Of a DNA stretch of 64,000 bases, positions 1 through 12,700 are shown in pieces. The position numbers and the translations under genes are program-made. The notes below the pieces were generated by a model. That model saw only the letters and a program-made list of their open reading frames with translations, did not search any database and was not told the DNA's origin. The DNA is from Desmodesmus armatus (taxonomy: Eukaryota > Chlorophyta > Chlorophyceae > Sphaeropleales > Scenedesmaceae). Location: the NCBI GenBank assembly GCA_007449985.2, contig VIIQ02000614.1, forward strand, positions 62,001 to 126,000. Reading direction: 5' to 3'. Within the stretch, counting starts at the first letter, position 1, and every line of letters begins with the position of its first letter.

Positions 1-456
1 GGGTGTTGTGCACAGCAGGTGTCAGCCCCAACTGGAGCTGCTCTTTGTGCCTCCTGCGCGCTATGGATTGGGGGGGAGGTGCTGAAGTGTGTCGTGCTGC
101 AGTTGAGTAGGCACTGCACTGTCACGCATGAGGGCACGTAGGTGTTCTGGGGTCACGCATGAGGGGCGTAGGTGTTCATGCAGGCTCGCTTTAAGCAAGC
201 ACTGGGTGTGGTGCAGAGCAGGCGTCAGTGTCACCAGCAGCTGCTTCCCATGTTTTCCCTATGCATCTGCGTACACATGACACATGCATGGGGGGGGTGC
301 TTGGGGTGGTTTCACAAGATCACCGCTGGGTTGTACACTCTGAGAGTCAAGGTTGAGCAGCAAGTGGCGGATGAGCAGCAGGTGAGGTGCTAGCATGCTT
401 TGCTGGTGTGTGTCAAATTGGCGCAAGCCTGTCCTTTGCCTCTAACCACCTCCCAG
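1..456 (+). other. Intron sequence upstream of the first visible U2AF exon
   Basis: No part of the N-terminal U2AF35 sequence (first CCCH zinc finger, start of the RRM) is visible here, so these bases are most simply an intron of the truncated gene. The acceptor is the AG at 455-456 after a pyrimidine-rich stretch. A short imperfect direct repeat, two units of 26-27 bases beginning GTCACGCATGAGG, occupies 121-177. Nothing else is recognised. Confidence 0.5.
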
Positions 457-1417
457 GACTTCTACGAAGACGTATTCGAGGAGCTGGACAAGTATGGCGA
501 GGTTGAGAACCTCAATGTGTGCGACAACGTGGCCGACCACATGGTGGGCAACGTGTACATCAAGTTCAGGGATGAGGAGTCAGCAGCACGGTGCCTGCAA
601 GGTCTGCAGAACCGCTACTACGCAGGCCGCCCCGTCAATGCTGAGTTCTCCCCTGTGACAGACTTCAGGGAGGCCACCTGCAGGCAGTATGAGGAGAACA
701 CCTGCAACCGTGGCGGCTACTGCAACTTCATGCACATCAAGCCCATTGGAAAGTGAGTTCGTGATGGAAAGGGTTCGGCTGGTACGCAGGGAGCAAGGGC
801 TCCTCAGTGAACACCTAGTCAGCAGCGCCATCGCCAACCTCCACGGTCGATGAGCCCGTGCCACAAGGTCTCACGCTGTCAGCCTTTGTCACTCGCACTG
901 TGCATAGGTTTATGTTGAGGGAAGGGTGCGTCCCTGCCTGCTGTCTCTGACCAACTCACTGGTTGTTTGTCTTGAGGGGCTGAGCACTGACTGATTGACC
1001 AACTCCCTTGCCGCCTGACTGTGTGGCGTGCTCCCTGTCTGCCGCAGGGACCTGCGGAAGCACTTGTTTGGCCGCTACAAGCGCAGGGAACGCACCCCAA
1101 GCAGGGAGCCGCCGAGGCAGGGCCGTCGGGATGACGGCTTCAGGGGCGGCGGCGGCTATGGCGGTGACCGCAGGGGCGGCTACGGCGGGGGCGGCGGCGA
1201 TCGCAGGGGCTATGGCGGCGGCGGGGGTGGCGGCTACGACAGGCGCGGACGCAGCCCAGACCGCCGTGGGGGCGGCGGCGGCGGGGGCGGCAGGGAGAGC
1301 TCTGCCGAGCGTCGTGCACGCATTGCGTCGTGGAACAGGGAGAGCGGTCCACCACAGCATGGGGGCTACCCTCCTCCCGGGCAGTATGCGCCTCCTCCCA
1401 GCTATGGCTACCAGTAG
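457..1417 (+). CDS. U2AF1: U2AF small subunit (U2AF35/U2AF1), 3' part only
   Basis: This is the C-terminal part of the splicing factor that recognises the 3' splice-site AG as a heterodimer with U2AF65 in the nucleus. Exons are 457-752 and 1048-1417, joined across a GTGAGT...GCAG intron at phase 2. The first exon opens with [10 protein letters not shown] and continues through the RRM (UHM) core with [18 protein letters not shown], then [17 protein letters not shown]. The second CCCH zinc finger is seen as C-x7-C-x5-C-x3-H ending in FMH. The second exon carries [14 protein letters not shown] followed by an RGG/Gly-Arg-rich tail, replacing the RS tail of animals. The stop is TAG at 1415-1417. 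The first zinc finger and start codon lie outside the window. The family match is very strong. Confidence 0.95.
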
Positions 1418-4400
1418 CAGCAGCACAGCGATGCACTGGGCCAGAACGTACAGGTAGGACTGGCAGGGCAGTTGGGTTTTGCACACGGTCATGGAGCGGG
1501 GTGCTGCTGAGAGGACAAGGGGTTATTGGGGGGGAAGGGGTGCTCTGCAGTAGGTGGTTGAAGCTGACGCTAGAATCAAGTGCAGCAAGCAGCGTTGGAC
1601 TGTACTAGTCAGCTGGACAACTTTAGGTTGCACAAAACCCTCATGTTGTGATGAGGGCCCTTGCTGACGCGGCACCTACCGCTGGCACTGCTCCCGCGTC
1701 TGCGCAGCCGCAGCTGCTACAGTGGTGGCGCGCTCTGGAAGGCACTTGCGTGTTTTTGCAGGGCTGCATGCATATATTTTTGCAGGTTTTGCAGGGTACA
1801 GGGATGCATTTGTTGGACGGTCTTGTAAGCAGCAGGCGAAGGTCTTGTAGGTGGGCCATCGGCAGCACCACAGTGTCTGTCCTGATTGTTACTCCAGCAT
1901 ACAGCAGGTTTCTGTCACCGGTCGGGGTTGGCTGGCTGGCCTCTAGGTAGGTGATGTGTTTGTGCAACGCAGGGTCATTGTGCAAACCTGCAGGGGATGT
2001 TCACTGCCGTTGCCTTTGCAGGACAGGAGCTGTGTTGTGCCACATGGAAGGATGTCACAGGTTGCAGGCTGTGGCAACGGAAGGCTGTCGCAGGTTGCAG
2101 GTCTGCAGGTTGTCAGGTCATCTGGAGCTGGAGATGTACAGTGGCGGCCCAGCACCATGTCTGCTAGCTGTCTAGTAGACCACTGCTGTCGGTTGCTGTT
2201 GAATGTGACATGCGCAGGGCAGCAGGCACAGGGACACAGGGACAAAGCTACCGTTGCTGCTGATTGTGTAATTCAACTTCGTGTTTGTATGGCGGCCTTC
2301 CGCACAGGTGCTGGTTGTTTTGTGCTGTAGCCACAGCTTGTGCTGTGCGTTGCAGGCAGGGCTGGTGTTGTGCAGATCGGATACCTCGAGTTGCGCAGAT
2401 GGCTATGGTGCATGTGGTATTGGAAGCAGATGGCTATGCAGGTTTTCAATGACGTTTGGTTGCCTTTCAAGCTGGCACTTGTGCATGCTGCTTTTCAGGT
2501 GCAGGATCGGTCTTTCCTCCCTTTTGCAAGTTTGCAGCTGGCTTTGTGTTGAGGACATGGGGCATGCGCCCCACCACAAATGATGTCGTGTGCACTCTAC
2601 ACTGTAACACGTGGCCACTGTTTGCATGCAGCTGCACAGCACCAGCCAGTCAGTGATGTCAGGTGACTTTGGAAGTGGCTCTGCACCTGTCATCATGACA
2701 TGCACTTGATGGTTGTAACTCATGTGTTTCACATACCTCACTATCATTAGTCAACATGGACAGCCACGGCTGTTTTGGAGTATATGTTGCATGCATGCAA
2801 CATCGTGGTACCAGAACCAGCCGCTGCCGCTAGTGGAATGTCGGTGCAGGCTCAGGCTTGCAAAACAGGCAGCTGTCAACAAGGATACACCGATGTAGCA
2901 CCACAATCTGATATCAGTACGGGGAAATCGGCCCACATACAAGCAGATGTTAGCAATTGTCCCACACACCCAGCAATTGTCCATTGCCTCCACCTGCTGT
3001 CAGATCATAATTTACATCTACTTCTTCTACATCGGATGTGTTTACTTTCGAGGCTCGTTTTCATCCGGGTACCGAGCATCAGGGGCAAGCAGCAGAGGAC
3101 CACCAGGAAGACACCAGTGACGTTCGGACCGAAAAACCTTAACACAGTAAGCATCGATACATACGTTTAAGACGCACGAGCGGGCATCCCCGCTCTCACC
3201 ACAACCCCCCACACCATCATCACCACGCAACAATCAGCTCACTTACACTCTCCCTCGCAGATCCGTCCACCGCACAAGAAGCCCTCTCTCCCATCCACAC
3301 GGGCAGCACAACGTTCGATTCCCCCACCCCCCCCCCCACCCCCCCCACCCCCCACCCCCACCAGCCCCAGCAATCACAGGGAGTTCCCTTAGAGCCCAGT
3401 TGCGTGCAGCCATCCAACGGAATTACCAGAACCGGTTTTGGCAGCAGTGGCGTTCAAAACTCTTCCTACCCACCCTAGCACCGCCCCTCATCAGCTGGGC
3501 TGACTCTACTCAGCGTGTTCTGGCAGCAGCACTAGCTCGCCTCACAGCAGCACTGGCCCCCTTCCAGGTGTCACAGATATGGCTGATGGCCAGTCCTTTC
3601 AGCTCCCCAGCGTGCAAGGCATCGGTTTGAAGTCCTGGGACTGGCGACAGGGCATCACATCGACATTTCCGTGGACCCTTTGTGGAATGATGTTGTGGCG
3701 GCCGTCCGTGATTCTTGAACTCTTGGAACAGATGACTTTGGACTCTTTTCAGTTACAGATACAGATACAGTATTTGGCACGACCAAAGCCGTACAATCCA
3801 CAAGGGAGCCCGAACCTCGTGAAGCAGCCATCGGACAACCATCAGTTTCATGAACAGAATCACAATCATCAAGCAGTGACTGCTAAAACCAGCCACCCGG
3901 ATCGGTCCACCCACCTCATCAGTCGCCTCTGCATGGTCCACCCCCCTCCCCACCCCCTCCCCACCTTGTGTTACACTGCCTTGCTCCCCTCCCCTTGTCT
4001 TGTGCCTGTTGCAGGGACACTGGGCCACGCTGGGGGTGGGGACCGCTACGGCGCCCGCCCCGCATCTTCTTCCTACCCTCTCTTCCCCTTGTGCCCACTC
4101 ACTTACATGAAACCTCTGCTGTCACTCATACACATATGCATATCTCTTAAACCTGTCTCTCTTCGGGCAGCGCCCGGTGCGTTCTTGTAGCAGTGTCAGT
4201 ACCACCGTTTAGCAACGGCGGGGCTTCTTGCCCCGTTGGTGGTTAACTTCACACCGTGCTGCGTTAAGTTTTTGGGTGGCAGGGTGGTTTTTCTTGTGCC
4301 TTGTGCTCTTTGCCGCCCGGCTGTCTGTTTTTTTGTGTGCCCCGCCTGTGCTGTGTTATTTCTGTCTGCTGAGCCTGTTCAGGTCCCACGGTGACGGCCT

Positions 4401-4543
4401 ACTTGGTGCTGCCTGCCTACACTGGGGGTGGGGGAGGACCCCCACCCTCCCCCCTTGTGCCTACATGCTCTTTCCTGGCATCCTGGTGGGCTGTTCCTGA
4501 CGCTCGCTGCGCGGTGGTGGTGCTGCTTGCAGGTAATCCTACT
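1418..4543. other. Non-coding stretch after U2AF; probable 3' UTR then intergenic DNA
   Basis: I see no conserved protein on either strand. The first part is probably the U2AF 3' UTR; a TGTAA motif at about 2265 could be its poly(A) signal but is far away. Positions about 2030-2120 contain short GCAGGTTGCAG-type direct repeats. Positions 3321-3370 are an almost pure C tract broken by single A residues. Open frames between 3400 and 4190 are long but have no recognisable domain and unconvincing composition. Confidence 0.4.
3321..3370. repeat. C-rich (G-quadruplex/i-motif-prone) tract
   Basis: Fifty bases consist almost wholly of C runs of 5 to 11 separated by single A residues. The complementary strand is therefore several G runs, enough for a G-quadruplex. 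It lies in a CT-rich stretch without a recognised gene. Confidence 0.85.
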
Positions 4544-4967
4544 AGGCTTGATGGGGCTGCTGGACTCACAGCTTTGGTCTGGACGCCTTCTATTGTACTG
4601 TGAGGTTGCTTTGTTAGGCTTTCGTTGCCTGGGGTGGCGGTGGGGGACCCAGTGCTAGTTACATTGTGTTCTGTGTTCCCATCTTTGTGTGTTCCCAGTG
4701 TCTCCACAGGAAATCTTGCTACCTCCCCGGTTCCGGGCACTGTCTCACAAGCAGATGTTAGGCTTGATGGGGCTGCTGGACTCGCAGCTTTGGACTGGAC
4801 GCCTTCTATTGTACTGTGAGGTTGCTTTGTTAGGCTTTTGTTGCCTGGGGTGGCGGTGGGGGACCCCAGTGCTAGCTACATTGTGTTACCATCTTGTGTG
4901 TTCCCAGTGTCTCCACAGGAAATCACGCTACCTCCCCGGTTCCGGGCACTGTCTCACAAGCAGATGT
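4544..4967 (+). repeat. Two-copy tandem repeat, period 216 bp, with exon-like content
   Basis: Copy 1 (4544-4759) and copy 2 (4760-4967) start with AGGCTTGATGGGGCTGCTGG and differ by a few substitutions and a deletion of about 8 bases in copy 2. Each copy contains a consensus-like 3' splice site (TCTCCACAG before GAAATC) and a GTGAGG after TTGTACT. The region between could be a duplicated exon encoding LPPRFRALSHKQM and GLMGLLDSQLW. I do not recognise this peptide and cannot attach it to a gene. Confidence 0.8.
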
Positions 4968-5105
4968 CAAAGCAAATACAACAGTACAGTGTTTGGGGCT
5001 CTCTTGATCTGCTGTTGCTGCGTGGCAGCCCAGGTGCCGAGCAGTGCTGCTGAGCCTCGTGTGCATGGCATGTGCAATGCCTGAGGCCCCATCCTGGCAA
5101 GCTCT

Positions 5106-6411
5106 TCAATCCCAGTCAGTGAAGACGGTGACACTTGAGGTGGATGAGTGCTCAATGAAGCACTGGTGCACCCTGATGCGCATGAAGGCAGTGTTGGCCT
5201 TGGTGGAGTACCACTCAGTGTCAAAGCCGGCATCATTGTACAGCTTGGAGTTGTGGTGGGAGCAGATGGGGACGATGTAGCAATACTCCTTTGACTGGCC
5301 CTTGATGTAGACATGCCCACCGTTGCTGCCGTCGTCACCACAGCCAGCTGCTGCACACACGCCTGGCTTCCTGCCGGTCACCTCACTCCACTTGTTGCGC
5401 CAACCGCCAGGCATCTTGTCACAGGTGGTGCCCACTGCATTGCACACCAGCACGCTGGACTTCTCAATCACCTTGGCAGCGGTGGCTGTGGAGGAGTCAG
5501 TCCTGCAGCAACAGTGTTTAGAAGGCAGTACAAACATGGCAGGGTGCATTGCAGACTTGCTGAGTTCACCAACACAAAGTGCGTGTACAAAAAGAAGGCT
5601 GACTGCATGTGTTTCCCCTGATACTTGGACAATGTGCACAGGTGGTATGTTGGTACTGGTAGTCTTGAGGCGCCCCTTTTCCCAGCTGCGGCGGTCAAAG
5701 CTTTGACTTCCAAACAGTTCAACGATAAACCCACCTGACGCTTTCTGCACCCTTGCTTGTCTTCTTGCGGCCCTGTGCCTTGCTAGGGCGTGCTGCACGG
5801 GCACCACTGCAGGCACAGCCGCTGCTGCTGCTGCCGGCGCTGCCGATGCTTACGCTGTTATCGCTGCTGCCCCTGCCTGGGAGGCTGCCCCCGGCACCTT
5901 GAATGAGGTCCAAGAGCTGCTGCTTGGTGTCCCGCGTTTTGAAGCTGATGCCGTGCTGCTGACAGTAGGCCTGCAGGTCAGCTTTCAGCCATTCAGAGCT
6001 GGGCTGCTTGTTGAATGCGCTCCTGGGCTCTGACTGAGAGCTGCCACTGCTGCTCGAAGACCGGCGAACAGGTCTGGCACTCATGGAGCGCCTGCCCTGA
6101 GAATCGATCAGGTCCAGAAGCTGCTGCTTGGTGTGGCGAGAGTTGTAGGATATATTTTGGCGATTGCAGTAGGCCTGCAGGTCGGCTTTCAGCCACTCCA
6201 TGTTGGGTTGTCCACCAGATCCCCTCCTGTCAGCTGGTCCGTGCTGGTGACTGTTGCCGCTGCTGCCCCTCCGCTCGTTGCTGCCCCTGCCACTTGCTGC
6301 CTGAATCAGGTTCAGCAGATCTTGCTTTGTGTCTTTGGCCCTGAAGGATATGCCAGCTTGGGTGCAATGCTCCTGCAAGTCCGCCTTCAGCCAGCTCATA
6401 CTGGGCGCCAT
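5106..6411 (-). CDS. Protein with three SAP-like repeats and a Cys/His C-terminal domain
   Basis: Two exons, 6411-5735 and 5502-5106, are joined by a GTGGGT...GCAG intron at phase 2, giving 357 residues that close in frame. Three repeats of about 35 residues at roughly 4-40, 72-110 and 140-175 share the pattern EWLKADLQAYC...TKQQLLDLI. This resembles a SAP-type helix-extended-loop-helix, a fold that usually binds DNA or RNA. A Ser/Gly linker with a basic patch (GRKKTSK) follows. The C-terminal domain has GGWRNKWSEVTGRK, then C-x4-C, GGHVYIKG, and YIVPICSHHN, which looks like a zinc-binding treble-clef/HNH-like fold. Similar short domains occur in bacterial and protist proteins of unknown function, as far as I recall. 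A nuclear or nucleic-acid role is inference. A decayed paralogue lies 3-7 kb away on the same strand. Confidence 0.85.
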
Positions 6412-6592
6412 GAGGGCACCTCAAGCGGAAATCCGCAACACTATTGCGCTTCAATGCGATACAACCAAGCCGCTCTCGCCTTCTAAGGCCAGCACTGTAC
6501 ACGCCGTGACTGGCAAGTGCCCTTGCAAGCCCAACACGTGCCAGCAAAACATCACCTTGACCTCGCCCTATGCAATATTACTGTATTTAAAT

Positions 6593-6599
6593 GCTTATA
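6593..6599 (-). promoter_or_regulatory. Possible TATA element for the SAP-domain gene
   Basis: TATAAGC on the minus strand lies about 185 bases upstream of the ATG at 6411, in a short AT-rich island (6571-6606) that contrasts with the surrounding GC-rich DNA. The assignment rests only on position and motif. Confidence 0.3.
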
Positions 6600-7216
6600 A
6601 TTGACCATATGTAACGTCTGGGCTGTCTGAGGCCTTTGCAAGTGAAGTCGGGCTGAATTTGGCGCGCGCGGGTTTTCCAAAAAACATGTACCATCCCAAG
6701 CAAGCCCAGTCTTTCAAAACAGACACAAAAAAGTGCTTGCAAATATCTACGGGCTCATCTGTTATGTGGATGGTCTGTTCCGGCCCGGACACCCTGCTGC
6801 TGGCAGGGCAACACTGCCACAAGTGATCCGCTTCCGTAAGCCAATGAAGCACCATACTCAACACACCACTAGCACATGGAATTATCCTTGCCAACCATAC
6901 CTCGCAGGCTTATTGGGCTGGAAGCTATCTTGACAAGGTACTGTCAGCACAGGCACCAGTGTGGTTGCCTTACTGGCAGACATGGGGGCAAAACAACTGA
7001 CCAGTGTCATGGCGCGTGCCTAGGGGCAAGCTTACTGTGGGCATGCCTGCATGGCGCACAGCGGCATTGTCAGGCCTGATGGCTACAGGCCGCAGCACAC
7101 TGTGTGAGCTCCTGCTGTGCAATCAGCAGTGCAGGCACAGCATGTGCCACAGGCAAGTCTCTGCTTGGCTTGCTGGCAGGCCTGTCACATCAGTAGCCTG
7201 CGGCCTGCACGGAGCG

Positions 7217-7275
7217 CTTGCTATTATGGCAGCCACTGCAACAGCATGCACATCAAGGCCATCGACAAGTGAATG
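7217..7275 (+). pseudogene. Degenerate fragment of the U2AF small subunit exon end
   Basis: The frame reads CYYGSHCNSMHIKAIDK followed by GTGAAT. It aligns with the U2AF exon end at about 695-758, [17 protein letters not shown] followed by the GTGAGT donor. Because the similarity runs across the exon-intron boundary, this is a DNA-level copy and not a retroposed one. Flanking similarity fades quickly. Confidence 0.55.
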
Positions 7276-9774
7276 TCGGCCCAGGGTTCACTGTGCCAAT
7301 CTGCAGAGACTATTTGGTGTCGTTGCTGGAGCAGGATAGCAGCTGTGTTGTGGCCGACACACAAGCTCGTCGTGCACAGCAAAGCTAGCTAGTTGTTTGG
7401 CTCAGATAGGCTTGTTGTGTAGTAGAGAACTACTGGCGGCTGCTGTCTGATGTGACATGTGCTGCAGGGTGAGCTGGGAGTGCTCAGGAGGCCTGGCGCT
7501 TTGGCAGCCAGCTGGCTGCATACCCAACTGGACTGGGGTTTCCTGATGCACAAATGATGTAGCCCACACAGTTTGCCTGTCTGAGTCAGACCAATGGCCA
7601 CGATCATTGCTTGCATGATGCAAGCACTATGAAGGATCAACCTGAAAACAACCTTCAACTGCAGGCCACTGCTGGTATGTGCCACAAGTCAAAAAGAAGA
7701 GGCAGAGCGGGGAGCAAAGGGCAAACTCAAATGCTCACTAAGCAACTGATTAAACCAGCACCACATTGGTAAGGCTGTGAGCAAGCACAATACACCATCC
7801 TCCAGAAGGCCATGATTTGGCAAGGCATCACAGGCAGTGACTCACCTGCTCGGAGCAGGGCAGTCAAGTCACTCAAGCTGGAGCGACCCTCAAGAGTGAG
7901 GCCACTGAGATATTGAAACAAAGCAAGTTATCTTCCTGGCAGGGAGCTGCTGGATGCGATGATGTTGGCTCACACCAGCGAGCAACCAGCTGCGCATGAC
8001 TAGTAGAGCCAAGTCACTGAAGCTCGGGCACTGAGGCCCAGGGCAAAACCACATGGCACATCAACAGGGTCTCCAACCGCTGCAATGCGTGTAGACATGG
8101 GTTGTCCAGGCAGTCAACGGGCTGCCATGCCCCTCGTCTGTATGGGGCCCCCATCAGTGTCCGGGACACTGACTGGCTGCCGCACCCTTCGTGACAGGGT
8201 GGGACGCAGGAATGGACTATCAGTGGCCTCGTGTGGTACACTGTACCAAACCAACTGCTGGCCCTCGCTAGCAGTTGCATGGCAAGTGCTGGCCCTTTTC
8301 ACGCTAATTCATCCACTCAACATCTCCACACAGCAAGCAAGCCAGCCAGACGGGGAGCTTCACACAGAAACCAGCTAGCCTCATGCATCACAAGTGGTGC
8401 AAAATGCTCACATAGCAAAACTCCTGAACTGGAGTACCTGCCAGGCAGCACTGCTGTCCTACAACAGGGTATTACAGCCAACTTCAGGTCCATGGCATGT
8501 TGAAGGCCCCAGCTCAAGACAGGGCGCTCGCGTCCAAACACACCCGCGGCACTTGTCCATACTACTTGCACCTGGTACTGGCCACAGAAGTGGGCATCTG
8601 GGGGCGCTGTTGGCTATGGCAACAGAGCGTTGGGCCTGAGTGACCCAACCCTGTGGAAGGATCAGATCATCAGCACAAAAGGAGCAAGTCGCCCTCAAGC
8701 TCAGCACCAAGGCAGGCCCCAGCAGCTGCGGCGGTTTCCTAGGAGGAATGGATCTTCTACATCCGGCAGACAAGTAGGTGCCACACCAGTTAACCGTCAC
8801 ATCACTGGGCGTCAGTGACTGAAAACTGTGTTGAGTGCAAAAGAGATATCATACAACCCATCATGAGGCTGAGTGTCATGTTCATGCGCCGTGCAGATAG
8901 GCCCTCAGTACTTGTGACCATCTGTCAGCCAGTCACATCTAGGCCAAACAGCCATGGCACTGGTGATAATCCCAGTCTGGCCAAGTACAACGCTGACCGC
9001 CCCACTGGCAGCACCTGTGGGTGCTGAAGTGGCGGTGTCCAACCCCCGCCAATCCATCAGGAAACACAGTGTGTATCATGCAGCAGATGGTGAGTGAATC
9101 ACAAGTCAGTGGGAACAAACCAAAAAGCCAACAGCAGCTGCTGCTGTTGCAGCACCCTATCCCGGCGCAGGCACGCGCATAAGCAGCCTAGCCGTCGAAG
9201 CAAAAATTCATGTGGAGCATCGCGTCGCTTGTCATCCTTAGGATCATATCAACATGATAGTGCTGTGCGGTGCATGCTGGGCACAGCCGCTGGTCCCCAT
9301 GGCATGCTGCACTGCCAGTAGCCCCTAGTAGGGCATTGAGTGTGCCACAGTCAGGGAAACCTTAGTCCCAGCTGAGACTGCGTGGGAGGACTGCTGCACT
9401 GAGCCGCGTGTTTGCTTGGCATAGGCCTCGTGCACCCTGATGCGCATCAAGGCAGTGTCGGGCTTTGTTGCGTACCACTTGGTGCATGGGCCGTCCTCCT
9501 TGTAATCATTGCTCACGTTGTGGTGGACACAGATTGGGACGATGTAGCAGTAGTCCCATCCCTCGCCCTGCATCCAAACATGTCCGCCTTCGGTGCCCAG
9601 GTGGTCACAGCCATCTGCCACACATTATCCCTTCTGCCTGCCAGTCACCTCGCTCCACTTGCCCACCCAACCACCACTTGCCTTCCAGCCGTCTGGGGTT
9701 GAGTTCACTACGTTGCACAGCAACACGCTGGACTTCTTGACCACCGTGGTAGTGATGATTTTGCCAATGCCATT

Positions 9775-12700
9775 TGCCCAATGCCATGATGCATCCGGCC
9801 CCTGCCTGTGAACCAGAGGACAGTGTGGAAAGGCAAGGGGCAAGGGGCAAAGAGTTGCCAAGGTGAGGTGCATGTAGCAGATAGGGCATCATGATAAGAC
9901 ACCCCAAATTGAAGTGCAACACAAAATGGGCTGATCAGCAGTCATGACTGCTAACAATTGCAGTGCGCTTGGACAACTTGGGCTGTTTGCTTACCAACAC
10001 TTGGTGGTGGTGGTGGTATGTTGATTGCATTGAAAGAGAGGGCCTGCAAGTGCTGAACAAACCATCCACCTTCAGCCTAACGCAACACCCAGGCACACCT
10101 GATGGGCTCCAACACACCCTTGCTTGTGTGGTTGCTGCCACATGGCTGGCCAGAGCCCACTGCAGCACCCGCACTGCTGGTGTTGCTGCCACTGCTTGGT
10201 GGGATCTCTTGTGCAGCCTGAATGAGGTTCTCTGCAGCTTCAATCAAGGCCTGCTGAGCCTGGACAAGGTCATCTGCAGCGCGGCTCACTTTCAGGAGAT
10301 GCTCCGAATCCTGACCAGCCTCTTGCAGATTCAACCCCTCCAGGTGCAGGACAAGGGCCTGGTGCTGCAAGCTTTCAATGTCTGACATAAGCTTGGTGCG
10401 GAGCTGCTGACAGTAGGCCAGCAGCTGCGCTGTCGTCATCTCCACGGTGGGAGCACCAGAGCCAATCCTGTCATTTTGCCAATGCCATGATGCATCCGGC
10501 CCCTGCCTGTGAAACCAGAGGACAGTGTGAAAAGGCAAGGGGCAAGGGGCAAGGGGCAAAGACTTGCTAAGTTAGGTGAGGTGCATGTAGCAGATAGGGC
10601 ATCAAGATACGACACCCAAATTGAAATTGAGTTGAAGTGCAACACAAAAGGGGCTGATCAGCAGTCATGACTGGTGACAAATGTAGTGCAATAGGACAAC
10701 AGGGCTGTTTGCTTACCAACACTTGGTGGCGGTGGTGGTATGTTGATTGCATTGCGTCTCTGTTCCTGACAACCGTGTTTACACGGTCTCAGACACGGTG
10801 CCCCCCGTGACCGTGTAGTTACAACGGCTGACACGTGTCGCGACCGTGTCCGGTGGCACGCGTATCCAGAGCGTGTAGACGGCATAGCGCGGTGCACGTG
10901 TAGAAGGCTCGATAAGAACGTATAAGCTTCGCTGGCTTGTGTCCGTGTAAGGAACGTGTAGCAAGCGTGTTCATGCTTGTCGAGCCCTGAGCGTGTCTCT
11001 TAGTGACAGGACCGAGTTTGATTCGTTTACAGCAAGCAACTACGCCCTGCTACCGGCTTTACAGCTGCTGTTCATCACAGGGCCACAGGAAGCTAAGCCT
11101 GGTTGTACACAGCTGTATAGCGTATGGTCAGCTGTGCTGCTTGCTGTTGCTGGGTCAGGCATGCCTGTTACCCTAGCTGGTCAAGCCATAAAGCAGTGCG
11201 GAGGGGAGCACAAAAGGAGGGTAAAATACAAGCAAGAGGGGCAGGCATGCCCAGGATTCGGAGTAGGGACCAGCTGTGGCAGCTCCACGTTCCACTGCAT
11301 CCATGGCACGTGTGCTGTTGCGGTGATGCTGTTGTGCTGTTGCGTGTACACTCCTTGTTGGACACTGACGAGCACTTGTCCGATTGAGGTGTGGTACCAA
11401 GCTTATAGGCAGCGTTGATCTTCTGTAAAGTTGCACAGACCAGAGGAATCCAGCATCTGACTCAGATTGGCGCCCTCCTCGCCTTGCTGCTGCTGTACAG
11501 CTGTTGTTAACCTGTAGTTGTCGGATGAGCTAGGCACGGTATGCATCTGTCACTTGAGCAATTCATAGTCATTGAATTGAATAGCAACCTGCATATGGTG
11601 CATCTGTGGGATAGGGAAGAGGTATGAAGCCTACGGAGCAGCATGCGTGTACACGCATTTCTCTTTGACTTCAACACTCTGATAGATCAAATGCTCACTA
11701 CAGAATTCGTTTGATGGACGTTTCGTGTATGCCTTACTTGCTAAACGAACCGGTCAAACAACCGCGCAACAACTCAACCACCCTCTAGCTGTGCTCCGGA
11801 CGATTGGAAGTGTGCGCAAGGCACATATAAGGTAGCTACTGTTGTGTTGGGAGCTCATGCCGGTTGCTGGCTGGCCTAAAACAACCCACCTAGCTAGTTA
11901 CCACCACGCCCGTGTACACTGCAATGCGGAGCTCGTATCGCGAGAGACACGTCTACACAAGTGATTAGGTCACGTGTTTTCAAGTACACGTGTCTTACAC
12001 GCCTTGTACACGTCTCGCGGTGGCGGTGTTTGCAGTACACGTGTGCTGTCGCACCGTGTAGCGACACGTGTGAGCCACCGTGTCTGAGACGGTACACGTC
12101 CCTACACGTGTGGTTTCCACCAGTACACGTGTCGCCAAGTTTAGGGACGTGAAAGTGAGGGCCTGCAAGTGCTGAGCAAGCCATCCACCTTCAGCATAAC
12201 GCAACATCTAGGCACACCTGTTGGGCTCCAACACACCCTTGCTTGTGTGGTTGCTGCCACAATGCTGGCCAGAGCCCACTGCAGCACCCGCACTGCTGGT
12301 GTTGCTGCCACTGCCTGGTGGAGTCTCTTGTGCAGCCTGAATGAGTTTTTCTGCAGCTTCAAGCTGCAGTCGCTGTTCCAGAAGCTGAAATCCGAGCAAG
12401 GCCTTCTGAGCCCGAAGAAGCTCAGCTCCAATGCGATCCACGTTCAGGAGATGCTCCGACTCCTGACCAGCCTCCTGCAGATTCACCCCCTCCAGGTGCA
12501 GGACAAGGGCCTGGTGCTGCAAGCTTTCAATGTCTGACATAAGCTTGGTGCGGAGCGGCTGACAGTAGGCCAGCAGCTGGGCTGTTGTGCATTCCAGGGT
12601 GGGATCACCAGAGCCCGCTGCAGCACCCACACTGCTGGTGTTGCTGCCACTGCTTGGTGGAGTCTCTTGTGCAGCCTGAATGAGGTTCTCTGCAGCTTCA

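Larger units (their letters stand above)
6412..9324. other. Non-coding stretch between the two SAP-type loci
   Basis: This holds the promoter side of the gene ending at 6411, the small U2AF-like fragment at 7217-7275, and otherwise no reading frame that I can match to a protein. It is TGCA/GGCA-rich and probably includes decayed sequence. Confidence 0.4.

Noticed and set aside
9625..9627. TAA as a sense codon in the SAP paralogue
   Set aside because: Some green algae reassign TAA/TAG to Gln, but RPL8 here ends at TAA, U2AF and UBC-PARP end at TAG, and no other gene has in-frame TAA or TAG.
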